Part shown: piece by piece, positions 32,253 to 40,840 of the stretch
Position numbering within the stretch: the first letter of the stretch is position 1
Layout: every line of letters begins with the position of its first letter
Source: a virus
IMG/VR virus record: IMGVR_UViG_3300021185_000238
Location: 1-58,830 of that record
Strand: one strand, 5' to 3'
Length of the DNA stretch: 58,830 nucleotides
Notes under the pieces: model-generated
The model's input: only the letters and a program-made list of their open reading frames with translations
Database searches by the model: none
What the model was told of the DNA's origin: nothing
Translations under genes and position numbers: made by a program

Positions 32253-33140
32253 ATGGCTATGTATAATTATGGGCTAGACAGTTTCACGCACGTGGAACAT
32301 TTGTATAACAACACCAAACCAATCAGGGGTACTAACATAGTGCCTCTCGGGGATCGCAGACGTAAGTGGGAGTGCATCATTAAGGTGTCCCCACACCAGT
32401 ACGTGTTATCAGATTACGGTATTCAAGTGAACTATGCCTCCGCCACCCCAGCAGTGGTCTGGACTCGCAATGCCGATGGCACTGACACAGTGCAATTCCG
32501 TAACGAGTGTGGTGACGGCGCACACAATGGCAGGTACTCGTTCCTTGCGCGGTGTACGCCTACGAGCATGAGATTCATTGTGGATAGCGGCAAGCAGTAC
32601 ATACATTATGACGGGAGCCGCTACTACCTACCCAAGGGTGTTGATAAGCCCGTAGCGTTTACCAACGGTAAACAGAATTCAGTCGCAGGGCACCGACACA
32701 ACGGGGCATGGGCATGGGGGTTGACGACCGATCCGCACCCTGTACCCGTCATACGAGTACGTGTTAACAAGGAAGCCAAGGCACCGTACAAGAAAGCTAT
32801 CGACGAGTACTTGCACTGGGCGTGGACTATGACCCCGATACTTGAGGGCACTATGGACTGGGACTCAAACCGCGAGGCAACGCGGGGCGCTAGTGCAGTC
32901 AAGGGTTACACGTTTAGAGACATGCTAATGGACGATCAACACGAGCAACGTACCACTATGGTACACGCGTTCCTGTGTGAGTTAGCAGATAGCATGGGTA
33001 ACAGATACTGGTCTGGGTTTTCTGACAAAAACGTCAGCCTGACAAGTGACCCTAAGAAGTTCCGCACCAAGTTCAACGCGTGGATCAACTACTATGGCGA
33101 GTTCAATGAGTCGTTTGAAGAATACAGAGAGGTGAAATAA
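32253..33140 (+). CDS. Hypothetical protein
   Basis: A 295-aa soluble protein rich in Trp, Tyr, His and Arg. The N-terminal half alternates strands with blocks such as GDRRRKWECIIKV and HQYVLSDYGIQVNY; the C-terminal part is helical (MVHAFLCELADSMG). I recognise no family. It is headed by leader copy 6 and followed closely by another 308-aa unknown, which suggests a joint function. Confidence 0.6.
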   Translation: MAMYNYGLDSFTHVEHLYNNTKPIRGTNIVPLGDRRRKWECIIKVSPHQYVLSDYGIQVNYASATPAVVWTRNADGTDTVQFRNECGDGAHNGRYSFLARCTPTSMRFIVDSGKQYIHYDGSRYYLPKGVDKPVAFTNGKQNSVAGHRHNGAWAWGLTTDPHPVPVIRVRVNKEAKAPYKKAIDEYLHWAWTMTPILEGTMDWDSNREATRGASAVKGYTFRDMLMDDQHEQRTTMVHAFLCELADSMGNRYWSGFSDKNVSLTSDPKKFRTKFNAWINYYGEFNESFEEYREVK

Positions 33141-33141
33141 C

Positions 33142-34068
33142 ATGGCTGAATCACATTATTCGTACAACGAGGAGGGGAAGTACTGTTTATATACAGTTGC
33201 TGACGTACAGAAGATTGCCCTGCCTTCACCCGTAGGTAACGCGACAAACCGTTACGAGTTGAATTGGTTTATCAATGAGATAAAGAAAGCCTTCAGAGGT
33301 TGTGAGGTACGCCCTGACAACGAGGACAATAGTCGAGACATGGTGTATCACGTTTACTACCCCGAGGACGAATACACTATGGGTTGGATAGACGTGGGGT
33401 TCTGTCATACCAACGAGAAGATGGTGTACCGTGTGTACAGTAGAGACATAACCAATAACAAGCACAGCAACTACTCTTCGGAGTTCCGCACAAAGATCAC
33501 TGCCCTACAGGGACAGGCCAAGCAGAACGCAAAGAAGTACTTGCGCAGATGTACGCACAGCGAGGTAGTGCTTGCCAGCAGGACTAAGTGTAGGAGTGCA
33601 TTAATGCACGCGGTAGATGATACTGAAACTAAGCATGGCACTGCGTGGACGCAACTGCTCGGTGCGAGGTGGGACAAGACAAATGAAGACAGGTGTACTC
33701 CAATACTCAATGAGATGTACATGCTGTTGGACTCTGGACATGAGTTCATGGATAAGACTGTGCCAGATAACCTAACGTCTCTACGTGTGGCCAAGGAGGT
33801 GAAAGATCAATCCAAGGCTGACGCAGAGATGCCTATGTATGCTGTACGAGTATACGAGAGGTTAGGCAAGCAAGCGTTCGATGTGTGTCCCGTGGGGGAT
33901 ATGCACAATATGGAGAGGACTAGGCTGTTGGAGTTTGATACTTACTACGGTGACTTACCCGATGGCGTGCTGGGTAAGCTGTCTACTCTATCTATATGTG
34001 GGGTGGGAGACTACATACCGCAGGTTGGGTATCGCCACAGTGAGGCTCTGTTCTATGTCACACAGTGA
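33142..34068 (+). CDS. Hypothetical protein
   Basis: A 308-aa soluble protein (AESHYSYNEEGKYCLYTVAD start) with blocks DMVYHVYYPEDEYTMGWIDV and YRVYSRDITNNKHSNYSSEF. No family or motif is recognised. It begins one base after the previous stop and its end overlaps the next start by 14 bases, so these three genes form one translational unit. Confidence 0.6.
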   Translation: MAESHYSYNEEGKYCLYTVADVQKIALPSPVGNATNRYELNWFINEIKKAFRGCEVRPDNEDNSRDMVYHVYYPEDEYTMGWIDVGFCHTNEKMVYRVYSRDITNNKHSNYSSEFRTKITALQGQAKQNAKKYLRRCTHSEVVLASRTKCRSALMHAVDDTETKHGTAWTQLLGARWDKTNEDRCTPILNEMYMLLDSGHEFMDKTVPDNLTSLRVAKEVKDQSKADAEMPMYAVRVYERLGKQAFDVCPVGDMHNMERTRLLEFDTYYGDLPDGVLGKLSTLSICGVGDYIPQVGYRHSEALFYVTQ

Positions 34069-34333
34069 TACAATATGGGACGATCCGACAGAGATGCCTA
34101 ACGCTTACCGCGTTTCTACGCTGGGATACACTAACAGTATCGAGGTAACGTGTTTAGGTATGAATTGTGTTGACTCGGAGTGTGAGGGGTTATATGATCT
34201 GGATGAAGATGTACCGGAGTGGCTTGAAGAAAGGCTCTCGGTGCTGATGATGTGTGACCCTACACCGCCCACCGAACCTGTAGAGGGTATTGGTAGGCGT
34301 ATCGACGAGCACACGTTTTGGGTATTTAAATAA
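34055..34333 (+). CDS. Small acidic protein with Cys pair
   Basis: A 92-aa acidic protein from the ATG at 34055 (SHSDTIWDDPTEMPNAYRVS start). Cys residues in LGMNCVDSECEGLYD might bind a metal. The longer frame upstream lies inside the neighbouring gene. Function unknown. Confidence 0.55.
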   Translation: MSHSDTIWDDPTEMPNAYRVSTLGYTNSIEVTCLGMNCVDSECEGLYDLDEDVPEWLEERLSVLMMCDPTPPTEPVEGIGRRIDEHTFWVFK

Positions 34334-34374
34334 CAGAGGGACTGATACCAGTTCTCGACGAAAAGGAGAGGGTT

Positions 34375-34662
34375 ATGGCGATGACGCCAGAAGGGAAGGT
34401 TAAGAAGAAGATCGTTGAGCAACTGAAAGCGTTAGGGTGCTACTACTTTTTCCCTGCTACTGGGGGATACGGTAAGAGCGGAGTGCCTGACATAGTAGGT
34501 TGCTACAACGGAAAGTTCTTTGGGATCGAATGTAAAGCGGGTAAGAACACACCAACAGCTTTACAGGAGAAGAATCTCAGAGAGATAAGCGAAGCGTACG
34601 GAATCGCGTACGTAGTTAATGAAGACAACATGAACGATATTAAACAAATCCTCGGAGGATAG
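34375..34662 (+). CDS. VRR-NUC nuclease
   Basis: A 95-aa stand-alone VRR-NUC domain of the PD-(D/E)XK superfamily. TPEGKVKKKIVEQLKALG gives the early Glu, then FFPATGGYGKSGVPDIVG supplies the catalytic Asp and FFGIECKAG the E-x-K; LREISEAYGIAYVVNE ends the fold. Such enzymes cut branched or hairpin DNA and often travel with phage SNF2 helicases, as here. SD AAGGAGAGG precedes the ATG. Confidence 0.88.
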   Translation: MAMTPEGKVKKKIVEQLKALGCYYFFPATGGYGKSGVPDIVGCYNGKFFGIECKAGKNTPTALQEKNLREISEAYGIAYVVNEDNMNDIKQILGG

Positions 34663-34663
34663 T

Positions 34664-34993
34664 ATGAGTATTAATGACGCAACACCAGCCGATTGGGATA
34701 GGCTACGTGGACTCGGCCCTGCCCTAGAAAAGACTGGGCTAGAGCATTGGGGCACGGCTATAGCCGACACGTCCGATGATATGGTCAACCACCCCAATCA
34801 CTATACCTATGGCAATATCGAATGTATTGAGGGTATAGAAGCAAGCATGACTGCCGAAGCATTCCAAGGGTACTGCAAGGGTGCCTGTCTGAAATACCTT
34901 TGGAGGTACGAGCGGAAGGGCAAGCCGTTAGAGGACTTGCAGAAAGCGCAGTGGTACCTAAACAAGTTAATAGAGGTTATGGACTATGAGTAA
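34664..34993 (+). CDS. DUF3310 family protein
   Basis: A 109-aa protein. The C-terminal 70 residues carry the conserved pattern VNHPNHYTYGNIECIEGIEA, then CKGACLKYLWRYERKGKP and DLQKAQWYLNKLIE, the signature of DUF3310 (often labelled nucleotide kinase-like without proof). SD GGAGG precedes it by five bases. It begins the polymerase sub-operon. Confidence 0.8.
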   Translation: MSINDATPADWDRLRGLGPALEKTGLEHWGTAIADTSDDMVNHPNHYTYGNIECIEGIEASMTAEAFQGYCKGACLKYLWRYERKGKPLEDLQKAQWYLNKLIEVMDYE

Positions 34994-35153
34994 GGGTAGC
35001 CGTCAGCGCCCTACAGCCGCTACGTTCAGGGATAACTGGGATAAGGTGTTTGGGGATAAGGAAGCCCCCAAGCATATCACCGAAGCCGAACACAAGGCAG
35101 ACATGGAAGTAGTGGACATAGAGGAGGATGAAGATGGACTTGATAACGGTTGA
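34986..35153 (+). CDS. Small protein before the DNA polymerase
   Basis: A 55-aa protein (SKGSRQRPTAATFRDNWDKV start, acidic end). Similar short proteins with an F-x-x-N-W-D-x-V-F motif precede polymerases or helicases in other phages. It overlaps the previous stop by eight bases and the polymerase start by 20. Function unknown. Confidence 0.6.
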   Translation: MSKGSRQRPTAATFRDNWDKVFGDKEAPKHITEAEHKADMEVVDIEEDEDGLDNG

Positions 35154-36969
35154 CTTTGAAACGTATTATGACAAGGACTTCTCTCTCCGTAAGATGACAA
35201 CAGAAGCCTACATACGTGATCCTCGTTTTGAGGTAGTGGGTGTAGGTGTAAAGGTAAATAACAATGCTACAGAATGGGCTAGTGGTACGCACGAAGAACT
35301 TAAAGAATACTTACATACATTCGATTGGGGTTCATCTGTACTACTATGTCATAACACTTTGTTTGATGGCGCTATTCTTAGTTGGTTATTTGACGTTCAT
35401 CCTCGCGTTCTTACTGACACCCTTTGTATTGCTCGTGCTCTTCACGGTGTTGAAGTTGGCGGCTCTCTCCATGCGCTTACGCAGAGATACGGCCTCGGCG
35501 CTAAAGGGACGGAAGTACTAGATGCTATAGGTAAGCGTAGACTGGACTTCACTGATGCGGAGTTAGACAAGTACGGCGACTACTGCATCAATGACGTGGA
35601 GTTAACCTATAAGCTGTTTAATGTTATGGGCAGAGGGTTCCCCAAGGGGGAGTTACGCCTTATAGACTGTACGCTACGCATGTTCGTGGAGCCTGTACTG
35701 GAGTTGGACTTAGGACTACTTGAGCAACACTTGGAAGACACCAAGCAGATAAAGGAAGACTTGATAACGTCTTCTGGTGTTACAAAGAAAGAACTTATGA
35801 GTAATCCTAAGTTTGCCGAATTGCTTGAGGGGCTAGGTGTCATACCCCCTACAAAGATAAGTCTTACCACTAACAAAGAGACGTTCGCGTTCGCTAAGAA
35901 TGACGAGCAGTTCAAGGCATTGGAGAACCACTCTGACCCTAGAGTGCAAGCACTCGTAACTGCTAGGCTAGGCACCAAGAGTACGCTTGAGGAATCACGT
36001 ACTGAGAGGTTTATAGGTATAGCTAAACGCGGACTTCTCCCGGTACCTGTAAGATACTACGCGGCACACACTGGTAGGTGGGGTGGCGATGACAAGATCA
36101 ACATCCAGAATCTACCTAGCCGTGGTGTGAATGGTAAGAAGTTAAAGAACAGTATGCTTGCCCCCGAAGGGTACATGATGGTTGACTGTGACTCGTCGCA
36201 GATCGAAGCGCGTGTACTGGCGTGGCTTGCAGGGCAGGATGATTTAGTCCAAGCGTTTACCGATAAGGAAGACGTGTATATAAAGATGGCGTCTAAGATA
36301 TACAACATACCAGAAGAAGCGGTCACGAAAGACCAACGCTTTGTAGGTAAGACTACTATCTTGGGCGCAGGATATGGCATGGGTGCGGTACGCTTTGCAG
36401 ACCAGCTACAGTCGTTTGGTACCCACATGGACGTAGAGGAAGCACGTAGGGTAATCCGAATCTACCGAGACGCTAACTGGAAGATAAACACGTTATGGCG
36501 TGACTGTCAGAACATGCTGGTTGAGATGTCGCGTGGTAACTCGGGTAGCCTCGGCCCCAATGGGATAGTTAAGTACGGGGCTGACGGGCGTAATGGTTGG
36601 ATACTACTACCGTCTGGACTCAAGATGCGGTATGACGACTTACAGTACGAGCAGGGTGAGCGTGGGCCGGAGTTTAAGTATAAGACTCGGCGCGGGTACA
36701 CTAGGATATATGGCGGTAAGGTCACAGAGAATATATGCCAAGCGATAGCTAGATGTATCATTGGCGATCAGATGTTAGCGATTGCTAAAAGGTATAAGGT
36801 CGCTTTGACTGTACATGATTCCGTGGTATGTTGTGTACCAGAGGATGAACTTAAAGAAGCTACACGTTACATTGAAGAGTGTATGAGTAGCACCGCACCT
36901 TGGGCGGAAGGCTTGCCTATCACGTGCGAATCAGATAATGGTAAATCATACGGAGAAGCGGCAGGATGA
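35134..36969 (+). CDS. DNA polymerase, family A, with 3'-5' exonuclease
   Basis: A 611-aa replicative polymerase. The exonuclease domain has DFE (Asp7, Glu9) and a YGDYCINDVELTY block. The polymerase domain has motif A VDCDSSQIEA (Asp351), motif B with Lys406 and Leu410 before GAGYG, and motif C VHDS (His561, Asp562). The start at 35134 has SD GGAGG six bases ahead; an ATG six bases earlier lies too close. Leu410 aligns with Phe762 of E. coli Pol I. No 5'-3' nuclease domain. Confidence 0.95.
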   Translation: MDLITVDFETYYDKDFSLRKMTTEAYIRDPRFEVVGVGVKVNNNATEWASGTHEELKEYLHTFDWGSSVLLCHNTLFDGAILSWLFDVHPRVLTDTLCIARALHGVEVGGSLHALTQRYGLGAKGTEVLDAIGKRRLDFTDAELDKYGDYCINDVELTYKLFNVMGRGFPKGELRLIDCTLRMFVEPVLELDLGLLEQHLEDTKQIKEDLITSSGVTKKELMSNPKFAELLEGLGVIPPTKISLTTNKETFAFAKNDEQFKALENHSDPRVQALVTARLGTKSTLEESRTERFIGIAKRGLLPVPVRYYAAHTGRWGGDDKINIQNLPSRGVNGKKLKNSMLAPEGYMMVDCDSSQIEARVLAWLAGQDDLVQAFTDKEDVYIKMASKIYNIPEEAVTKDQRFVGKTTILGAGYGMGAVRFADQLQSFGTHMDVEEARRVIRIYRDANWKINTLWRDCQNMLVEMSRGNSGSLGPNGIVKYGADGRNGWILLPSGLKMRYDDLQYEQGERGPEFKYKTRRGYTRIYGGKVTENICQAIARCIIGDQMLAIAKRYKVALTVHDSVVCCVPEDELKEATRYIEECMSSTAPWAEGLPITCESDNGKSYGEAAG

Positions 36970-37157
36970 GTGATATAGAAAAAGCAATGAAAGAAGCCCA
37001 CGCGTTCGCGGACAGGGAACTAAAGAAAGCACGTAGCAACGTGTCTGAACTACGCACTAAAGTTGTAGAGTACGCCCTTGGTACTGTAGAAATTAGTAGG
37101 GTACATGCGGTAGGTGTTGCATTTGTGTTGATTATACTAGGAGCATGGTTTGGGTAA
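36966..37157 (+). CDS. Small tail-anchored membrane protein
   Basis: A 63-aa protein with a charged helix (residues 3-40) and a C-terminal membrane helix (VHAVGVAFVLIILGAWFG). It overlaps the polymerase stop as ATGA. It might tether replication to the membrane; no direct support. Confidence 0.55.
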   Translation: MSDIEKAMKEAHAFADRELKKARSNVSELRTKVVEYALGTVEISRVHAVGVAFVLIILGAWFG

Positions 37158-37410
37158 CGTAACAGATATTAACGAGTTTAAGCGTGCCAAAGAAGTAACC
37201 TCTAATTTCCCCGAAACTGACGGAGATTACCTGACTATAATAGTAGGAGAAACAAAAGAGGGGGAAGAGATAATACTTATAGAGCAGTGCGAGATGGAAG
37301 GTACTGTGGAGCACAAGAATACTATATGTATGGATAAGGATATGTTGCACACGTTGATAGCTGAGTTAGTAGTGGCCGCAGGTATTATAGAGGGTAAAGA
37401 ATCGGAATGA
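37150..37410 (+). CDS. Hypothetical protein (TTG start)
   Basis: An 86-aa acidic protein starting at TTG 37150 with SD AGGAG six bases ahead; no ATG start gives a similar length. It has DYLTIIVGETKEGEEIILIE and a C-terminal helix. It overlaps both neighbours. Function unknown. Confidence 0.55.
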   Translation: MGNVTDINEFKRAKEVTSNFPETDGDYLTIIVGETKEGEEIILIEQCEMEGTVEHKNTICMDKDMLHTLIAELVVAAGIIEGKESE

Positions 37411-38078
37411 GTATAACCCCGTGGTCGTTCTCAAAGATTAAGTCGTTCGAGCAGTGCCCTAAGAAGTTCTACCACCTCAAGGTGGCAAAGGACTACAGGG
37501 AGCCAGAGACAGAGGCCATGCTATATGGCACTGCCGTACACCTTGCCGCAGAGGAATACATTAGGGATGGCACTCCGCTACCCGAAAAGTACAACTACTG
37601 TAAAGACGTACTTGATGTACTGAATGGCATAGAAGGTGAGAAGCTGTGCGAGTTGGAGATGGGGCTTACTGAGAACCTAGAGCCGTGCGGGTTCCGAGAT
37701 GACAACGTGTGGTGGCGTGGTATTGCCGATTTAGTTATCCTAAACAAACGCACCAAAACAGCTTATGTGGTAGACTACAAGACAAGTAAAAATACTAGGT
37801 ACGCTGATAAAGGCCAGTTAGAACTGATGGCTATGAGCATGTTCAAGATGTACCCCAAGCTAGAGAAAGTGAAGGGCGGCCTATTATTTGTAGTGTGTGG
37901 TGAGTTAATAAAGGAAGACTACTCCAAGCCGGATGAGCCTAGGCTATGGGAGAAGTGGTTATCAGACTACAGCCGCATGGAACAAGCATTTGAAAATGAT
38001 GTGTGGAATGCCCACCAAAGTGGATTATGTCGTAGGCACTGTATTGTTACCGAGTGCGTACACAATGGGAGAAACTAA
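37407..38078 (+). CDS. Cas4/RecB-like PD-(D/E)XK exonuclease
   Basis: A 223-aa nuclease. It opens with SKIKSFEQCPKKFYHLKV and GTAVHLAAEEYI, then GIADLVI holds the catalytic Asp, VDYKTSK the D-x-K, and GQLELMAMSMF the Q-x-x-x-Y/F-like motif IV. Cys in FEQCPKKF together with C-terminal LCRRHCIVTEC may hold an Fe-S cluster as in Cas4 and AddB. It probably makes 3' overhangs for recombination or recycles host DNA. It lies in the replication operon. Confidence 0.85.
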   Translation: MSITPWSFSKIKSFEQCPKKFYHLKVAKDYREPETEAMLYGTAVHLAAEEYIRDGTPLPEKYNYCKDVLDVLNGIEGEKLCELEMGLTENLEPCGFRDDNVWWRGIADLVILNKRTKTAYVVDYKTSKNTRYADKGQLELMAMSMFKMYPKLEKVKGGLLFVVCGELIKEDYSKPDEPRLWEKWLSDYSRMEQAFENDVWNAHQSGLCRRHCIVTECVHNGRN

Positions 38079-38350
38079 TGCGTAAGAAAAGAAAGAAGCA
38101 GGTCAATGCCCCTGTCGGCAGTAAAGCGTTCGAGGCTAGGATGGAGCGACAGCGTGCCAGACGCAAGATGGACAGAGAAGGTAAAGACGCCAACGGTAAC
38201 GGCAAGGCTGACAAGCGTGAAGGTAAAGACGTTAGTCACAAGAAGGCACTGAGCAAAGGTGGCACTAATAAGGACGGTGTTACAGTAGAGGATCGCTCAA
38301 AGAACCGTAGCCGCAACTATAAAAAGAAAGGCAGTAGAAAGCCTAAGTAA
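38078..38350 (+). CDS. Small very basic protein with HNH-like remnant
   Basis: A 90-aa protein of Lys/Arg clusters. KDVSHKKALSKGGTNKDG and VEDRSKNRSRNYKKKG resemble the H...GG...N...N pattern of HNH nucleases, but without the usual Cys pairs and full length. The ATG at 38078 overlaps the previous stop as TAATG. Similar proteins exist in marine phages. It likely binds nucleic acid. Confidence 0.6.
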   Translation: MRKKRKKQVNAPVGSKAFEARMERQRARRKMDREGKDANGNGKADKREGKDVSHKKALSKGGTNKDGVTVEDRSKNRSRNYKKKGSRKPK

Positions 38351-38608
38351 AGAACTCCCTATTGGTATGGGTTGACGCGTGCTTGATGCGTCGTTAAATG
38401 ATGTTGTGTCCTTTCCTTGGGACACCTATTGCGCCTCCGTGGTAGGTACGCGACATAAAATCGAGTAGTCCGAAGGGGGCGCGTTTGGGATGTTTGCCGC
38501 GCTCCGATCATAAGTAGACCTAGCCCTATCTATGGACGAAGCAGGGCCATTAAACTTTTTCGCGTGACGTGGACACCCACTTCATGCTATTTCGTATCGG
38601 AGCGATAA
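38351..38608. other. Structured intergenic region before the helicase gene
   Basis: No gene is visible. Three hairpin-forming segments follow each other: GTGTCC...GGACAC (about 38405-38424), GGGCGCG...CGCGCTC with one G-T pair (about 38478-38506) and GCCCT...AGGGC (about 38524-38550). A weak promoter-like TTGACG lies at 38372. It may be a structured leader or small RNA. Confidence 0.35.
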
Positions 38609-40144
38609 ATGAAGATAGTAGATGATAAGGCGTTATTACTTACGCTACGTAACCCCGCAAAGGTTACATCGGTTATACCAAAGAGCAGGGAGTTAGCAAA
38701 CAACCAAGTACTTGTTAACTGGGGATTAGAAGAGACACAGGTACTGCGCAACATGAATATCAATGCGCCATCCCCAATAGAATCTAAGTACGATTGGACA
38801 GGTAAGTACACTCCGTTCGATCACCAGAAGACTACAGCTAGTTTTTTCACGTTGAACCGCAAGGCTTTCTGCTTTAACGAGCAGGGTACAGGTAAGACCG
38901 CCAGTGCTATATGGGCATCAGACTACCTGATGAAGCAGGGGGTGATACGTCGAGTGTTGGTGGTCTGCCCCCTATCTATTATGGATTCTGCGTGGCGTAA
39001 CGACCTATTCAGTTTTGCTATGCACCGCAAGGTAGACGTGGCGTATGGGGCAAAAGCTAAACGCGCCAAGATAATCGAGGGCGATGCTGAGTACGTGATA
39101 ATAAATTATGACGGAGTGGAGATCGTAGCAGACGCCGTGGCTAACGGAGGGTTTGACCTCATAATCGTTGACGAGGCTACGCACTACAAGAACCCACAAA
39201 CAAAACGATGGAAGACCATGAACAAGTTAGTGGGGCCAAGTACGTGGTTGTGGATGATGACAGGTACTCCCGCCGCGCAAAGCCCTACCGATGCGTACGG
39301 TATAGCCAAACTCGTTAACCCCAATGGCGTGCCTAGGTTCTTTGGGTCGTTCCGCGACCAAGTAATGCGTAAGGTAACAAACTTTAAGTGGGTGCCGAAG
39401 GAAGATGCTACCAACACAGTGCATAGGGTACTGCAACCTGCCATACGGTTCACCAAGGAAGAGTGCCTAGACTTACCTGACATGGTGTACACCAAGAGAG
39501 AAGTGCCTTTGACTAGGCAACAGACTAAGTACTATAAAGAATTAAAGAATAAGATGGTAATGCAGGCGGCAGGAGAACAGATAAGCGCCGCCAATGCCGC
39601 AGTTAACATGAACAAGTTATTACAAATATCCGCAGGTGCGGTATACACCGACGATGGGGACTCTCTTGAGTTTGATATATCCCCACGCTACAAGGTACTC
39701 CGAGAAGTAATAGATGAGTCTAGTAAGAAGGTGTTGGTGTTCGTACCGTTCAAGCATACGATTGACCTACTGACTAATAAGTTACGTGATGATGGTATAT
39801 CTACGGAAATAATACGGGGAGACGTGAGTGCCGGTAAGCGTACGGAGATATTCAAACGGTTCCAAGAAGCTGATGATCCCCGAGTGTTGGTCATACAACC
39901 TCAGTCAGCGGCGCACGGTGTAACACTAACTGCGGCAAACACGGTGGTATGGTGGGCACCGACAAGTTCCTTGGAAACCTACGCACAGGCTAACGCTCGT
40001 GTACACAGATCAGGACAAGATCACAAATGTACCGTTGTGCAGCTACAAGGTTCGCACGCAGAGAAACGTGTTTACGCACTGCTTGACAATAGAATAGACA
40101 TTCACACAAAAATGATAGACCTTTACAAAGAAATACTTGACTAG
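38609..40144 (+). CDS. SNF2-family helicase/translocase
   Basis: A 511-aa SF2 ATPase. Motif Q/I region is PFDHQKTTASFF and GTGKT (residues 93-97); motif II is VDEATH (187-192); motif III MMTGTPAAQSP; the second RecA domain has VLVFVPFKHTIDLL, and motif VI is ANARVHRSGQDHK. Such phage enzymes remodel protein-DNA complexes or forks. SD GGAGCG precedes the ATG. It follows the structured intergenic region. Confidence 0.9.
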   Translation: MKIVDDKALLLTLRNPAKVTSVIPKSRELANNQVLVNWGLEETQVLRNMNINAPSPIESKYDWTGKYTPFDHQKTTASFFTLNRKAFCFNEQGTGKTASAIWASDYLMKQGVIRRVLVVCPLSIMDSAWRNDLFSFAMHRKVDVAYGAKAKRAKIIEGDAEYVIINYDGVEIVADAVANGGFDLIIVDEATHYKNPQTKRWKTMNKLVGPSTWLWMMTGTPAAQSPTDAYGIAKLVNPNGVPRFFGSFRDQVMRKVTNFKWVPKEDATNTVHRVLQPAIRFTKEECLDLPDMVYTKREVPLTRQQTKYYKELKNKMVMQAAGEQISAANAAVNMNKLLQISAGAVYTDDGDSLEFDISPRYKVLREVIDESSKKVLVFVPFKHTIDLLTNKLRDDGISTEIIRGDVSAGKRTEIFKRFQEADDPRVLVIQPQSAAHGVTLTAANTVVWWAPTSSLETYAQANARVHRSGQDHKCTVVQLQGSHAEKRVYALLDNRIDIHTKMIDLYKEILD

Positions 40145-40193
40145 CTAACAATAAGGCAATAAAGTGTACGTCCCGTTAGTAAAGGAGCGTATA

Positions 40194-40592
40194 ATGAGTG
40201 AAGTAAAGTCTACCGCTGAACAGTTAACCAAGGTTTATCTCAAGATCAAAGATAAGCGTTCAGAACTATCGGCGGCGTTTAAAGAAGAAGACGGCAAACT
40301 GACTGAGCAGATGGACAAGGTAAAGAAAGCCTTGTTGGAATACTGCAAGGAGCAGGGCGTCGATAGTGTAAAGACTTCAGCAGGATTGTTTTATAGGTCT
40401 GCCAAGACTAGGTATTGGACTAGTGATTGGAGCAACATGCACGAGTTTGTTTTGGAGCATGAAGCACCCGAGTTACTTGATAAGCGACTCAACCAGACGA
40501 ACATGAAGCAGTTTCTAGAAGAGAACCCCGACCTTGTACCTAAAGGTCTTAACGTAGACTCAGAATATGTAGTCTCAGTAAGGAGAAAATAA
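40194..40592 (+). CDS. Conserved replication-operon protein
   Basis: A 132-aa protein starting at ATG 40194 with SD AAGGAG. An N-terminal coiled coil (residues 3-60) is followed by GVDSVKTSAGLFYRSAKTRY and a C-terminal region ending VVSVRRK. Proteins with this K-T-x-x-G-x-F/L-Y-x-x-x-K-T-R block are found in many phages near recombination genes; a Gam- or Gp157-like role is possible but not shown. The next gene starts on its last base. Confidence 0.6.
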   Translation: MSEVKSTAEQLTKVYLKIKDKRSELSAAFKEEDGKLTEQMDKVKKALLEYCKEQGVDSVKTSAGLFYRSAKTRYWTSDWSNMHEFVLEHEAPELLDKRLNQTNMKQFLEENPDLVPKGLNVDSEYVVSVRRK

Positions 40593-40840
40593 TGGCGGCA
40601 TTTGTACCAGTCGAAGATGTAGCGAAGCACTTTGCAGTGTCTATCTCTACTGTACGTGCATGGATACGCACTAATAAAATCCCAAGCGATACCTATATAA
40701 AGGTAGGTTCTACTTATCGGTTTAAGTTGCCGGAGTTAGAAGCCGAACTTTTGGGTAAGCCTGCGGTAGTTGTAGATGAAGCACCCCAAGGCGACATGAT
40801 GTATGAGCAGTTAGAGTTAGACTTGGATGAAGACGCCTGA
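40592..40840 (+). CDS. Helix-turn-helix protein, excisionase/MerR-like
   Basis: An 82-aa protein. FVPVEDVAKHFAVSISTVRA with WIRTNKIPSDTYIKVGS and TYRFKLPELEAELLG is the winged helix-turn-helix of excisionase-type domains. A Glu/Asp-rich tail follows. No integrase is found, so it is more likely a transcription or replication regulator than an excisionase. Starts and ends overlap its neighbours by one base. Confidence 0.75.
   Translation: MAAFVPVEDVAKHFAVSISTVRAWIRTNKIPSDTYIKVGSTYRFKLPELEAELLGKPAVVVDEAPQGDMMYEQLELDLDEDA

Noticed and set aside
40592-40840. Excisionase implying a temperate phage
   Set aside because: Only the HTH fold is supported; no integrase or attachment site is seen in the window.
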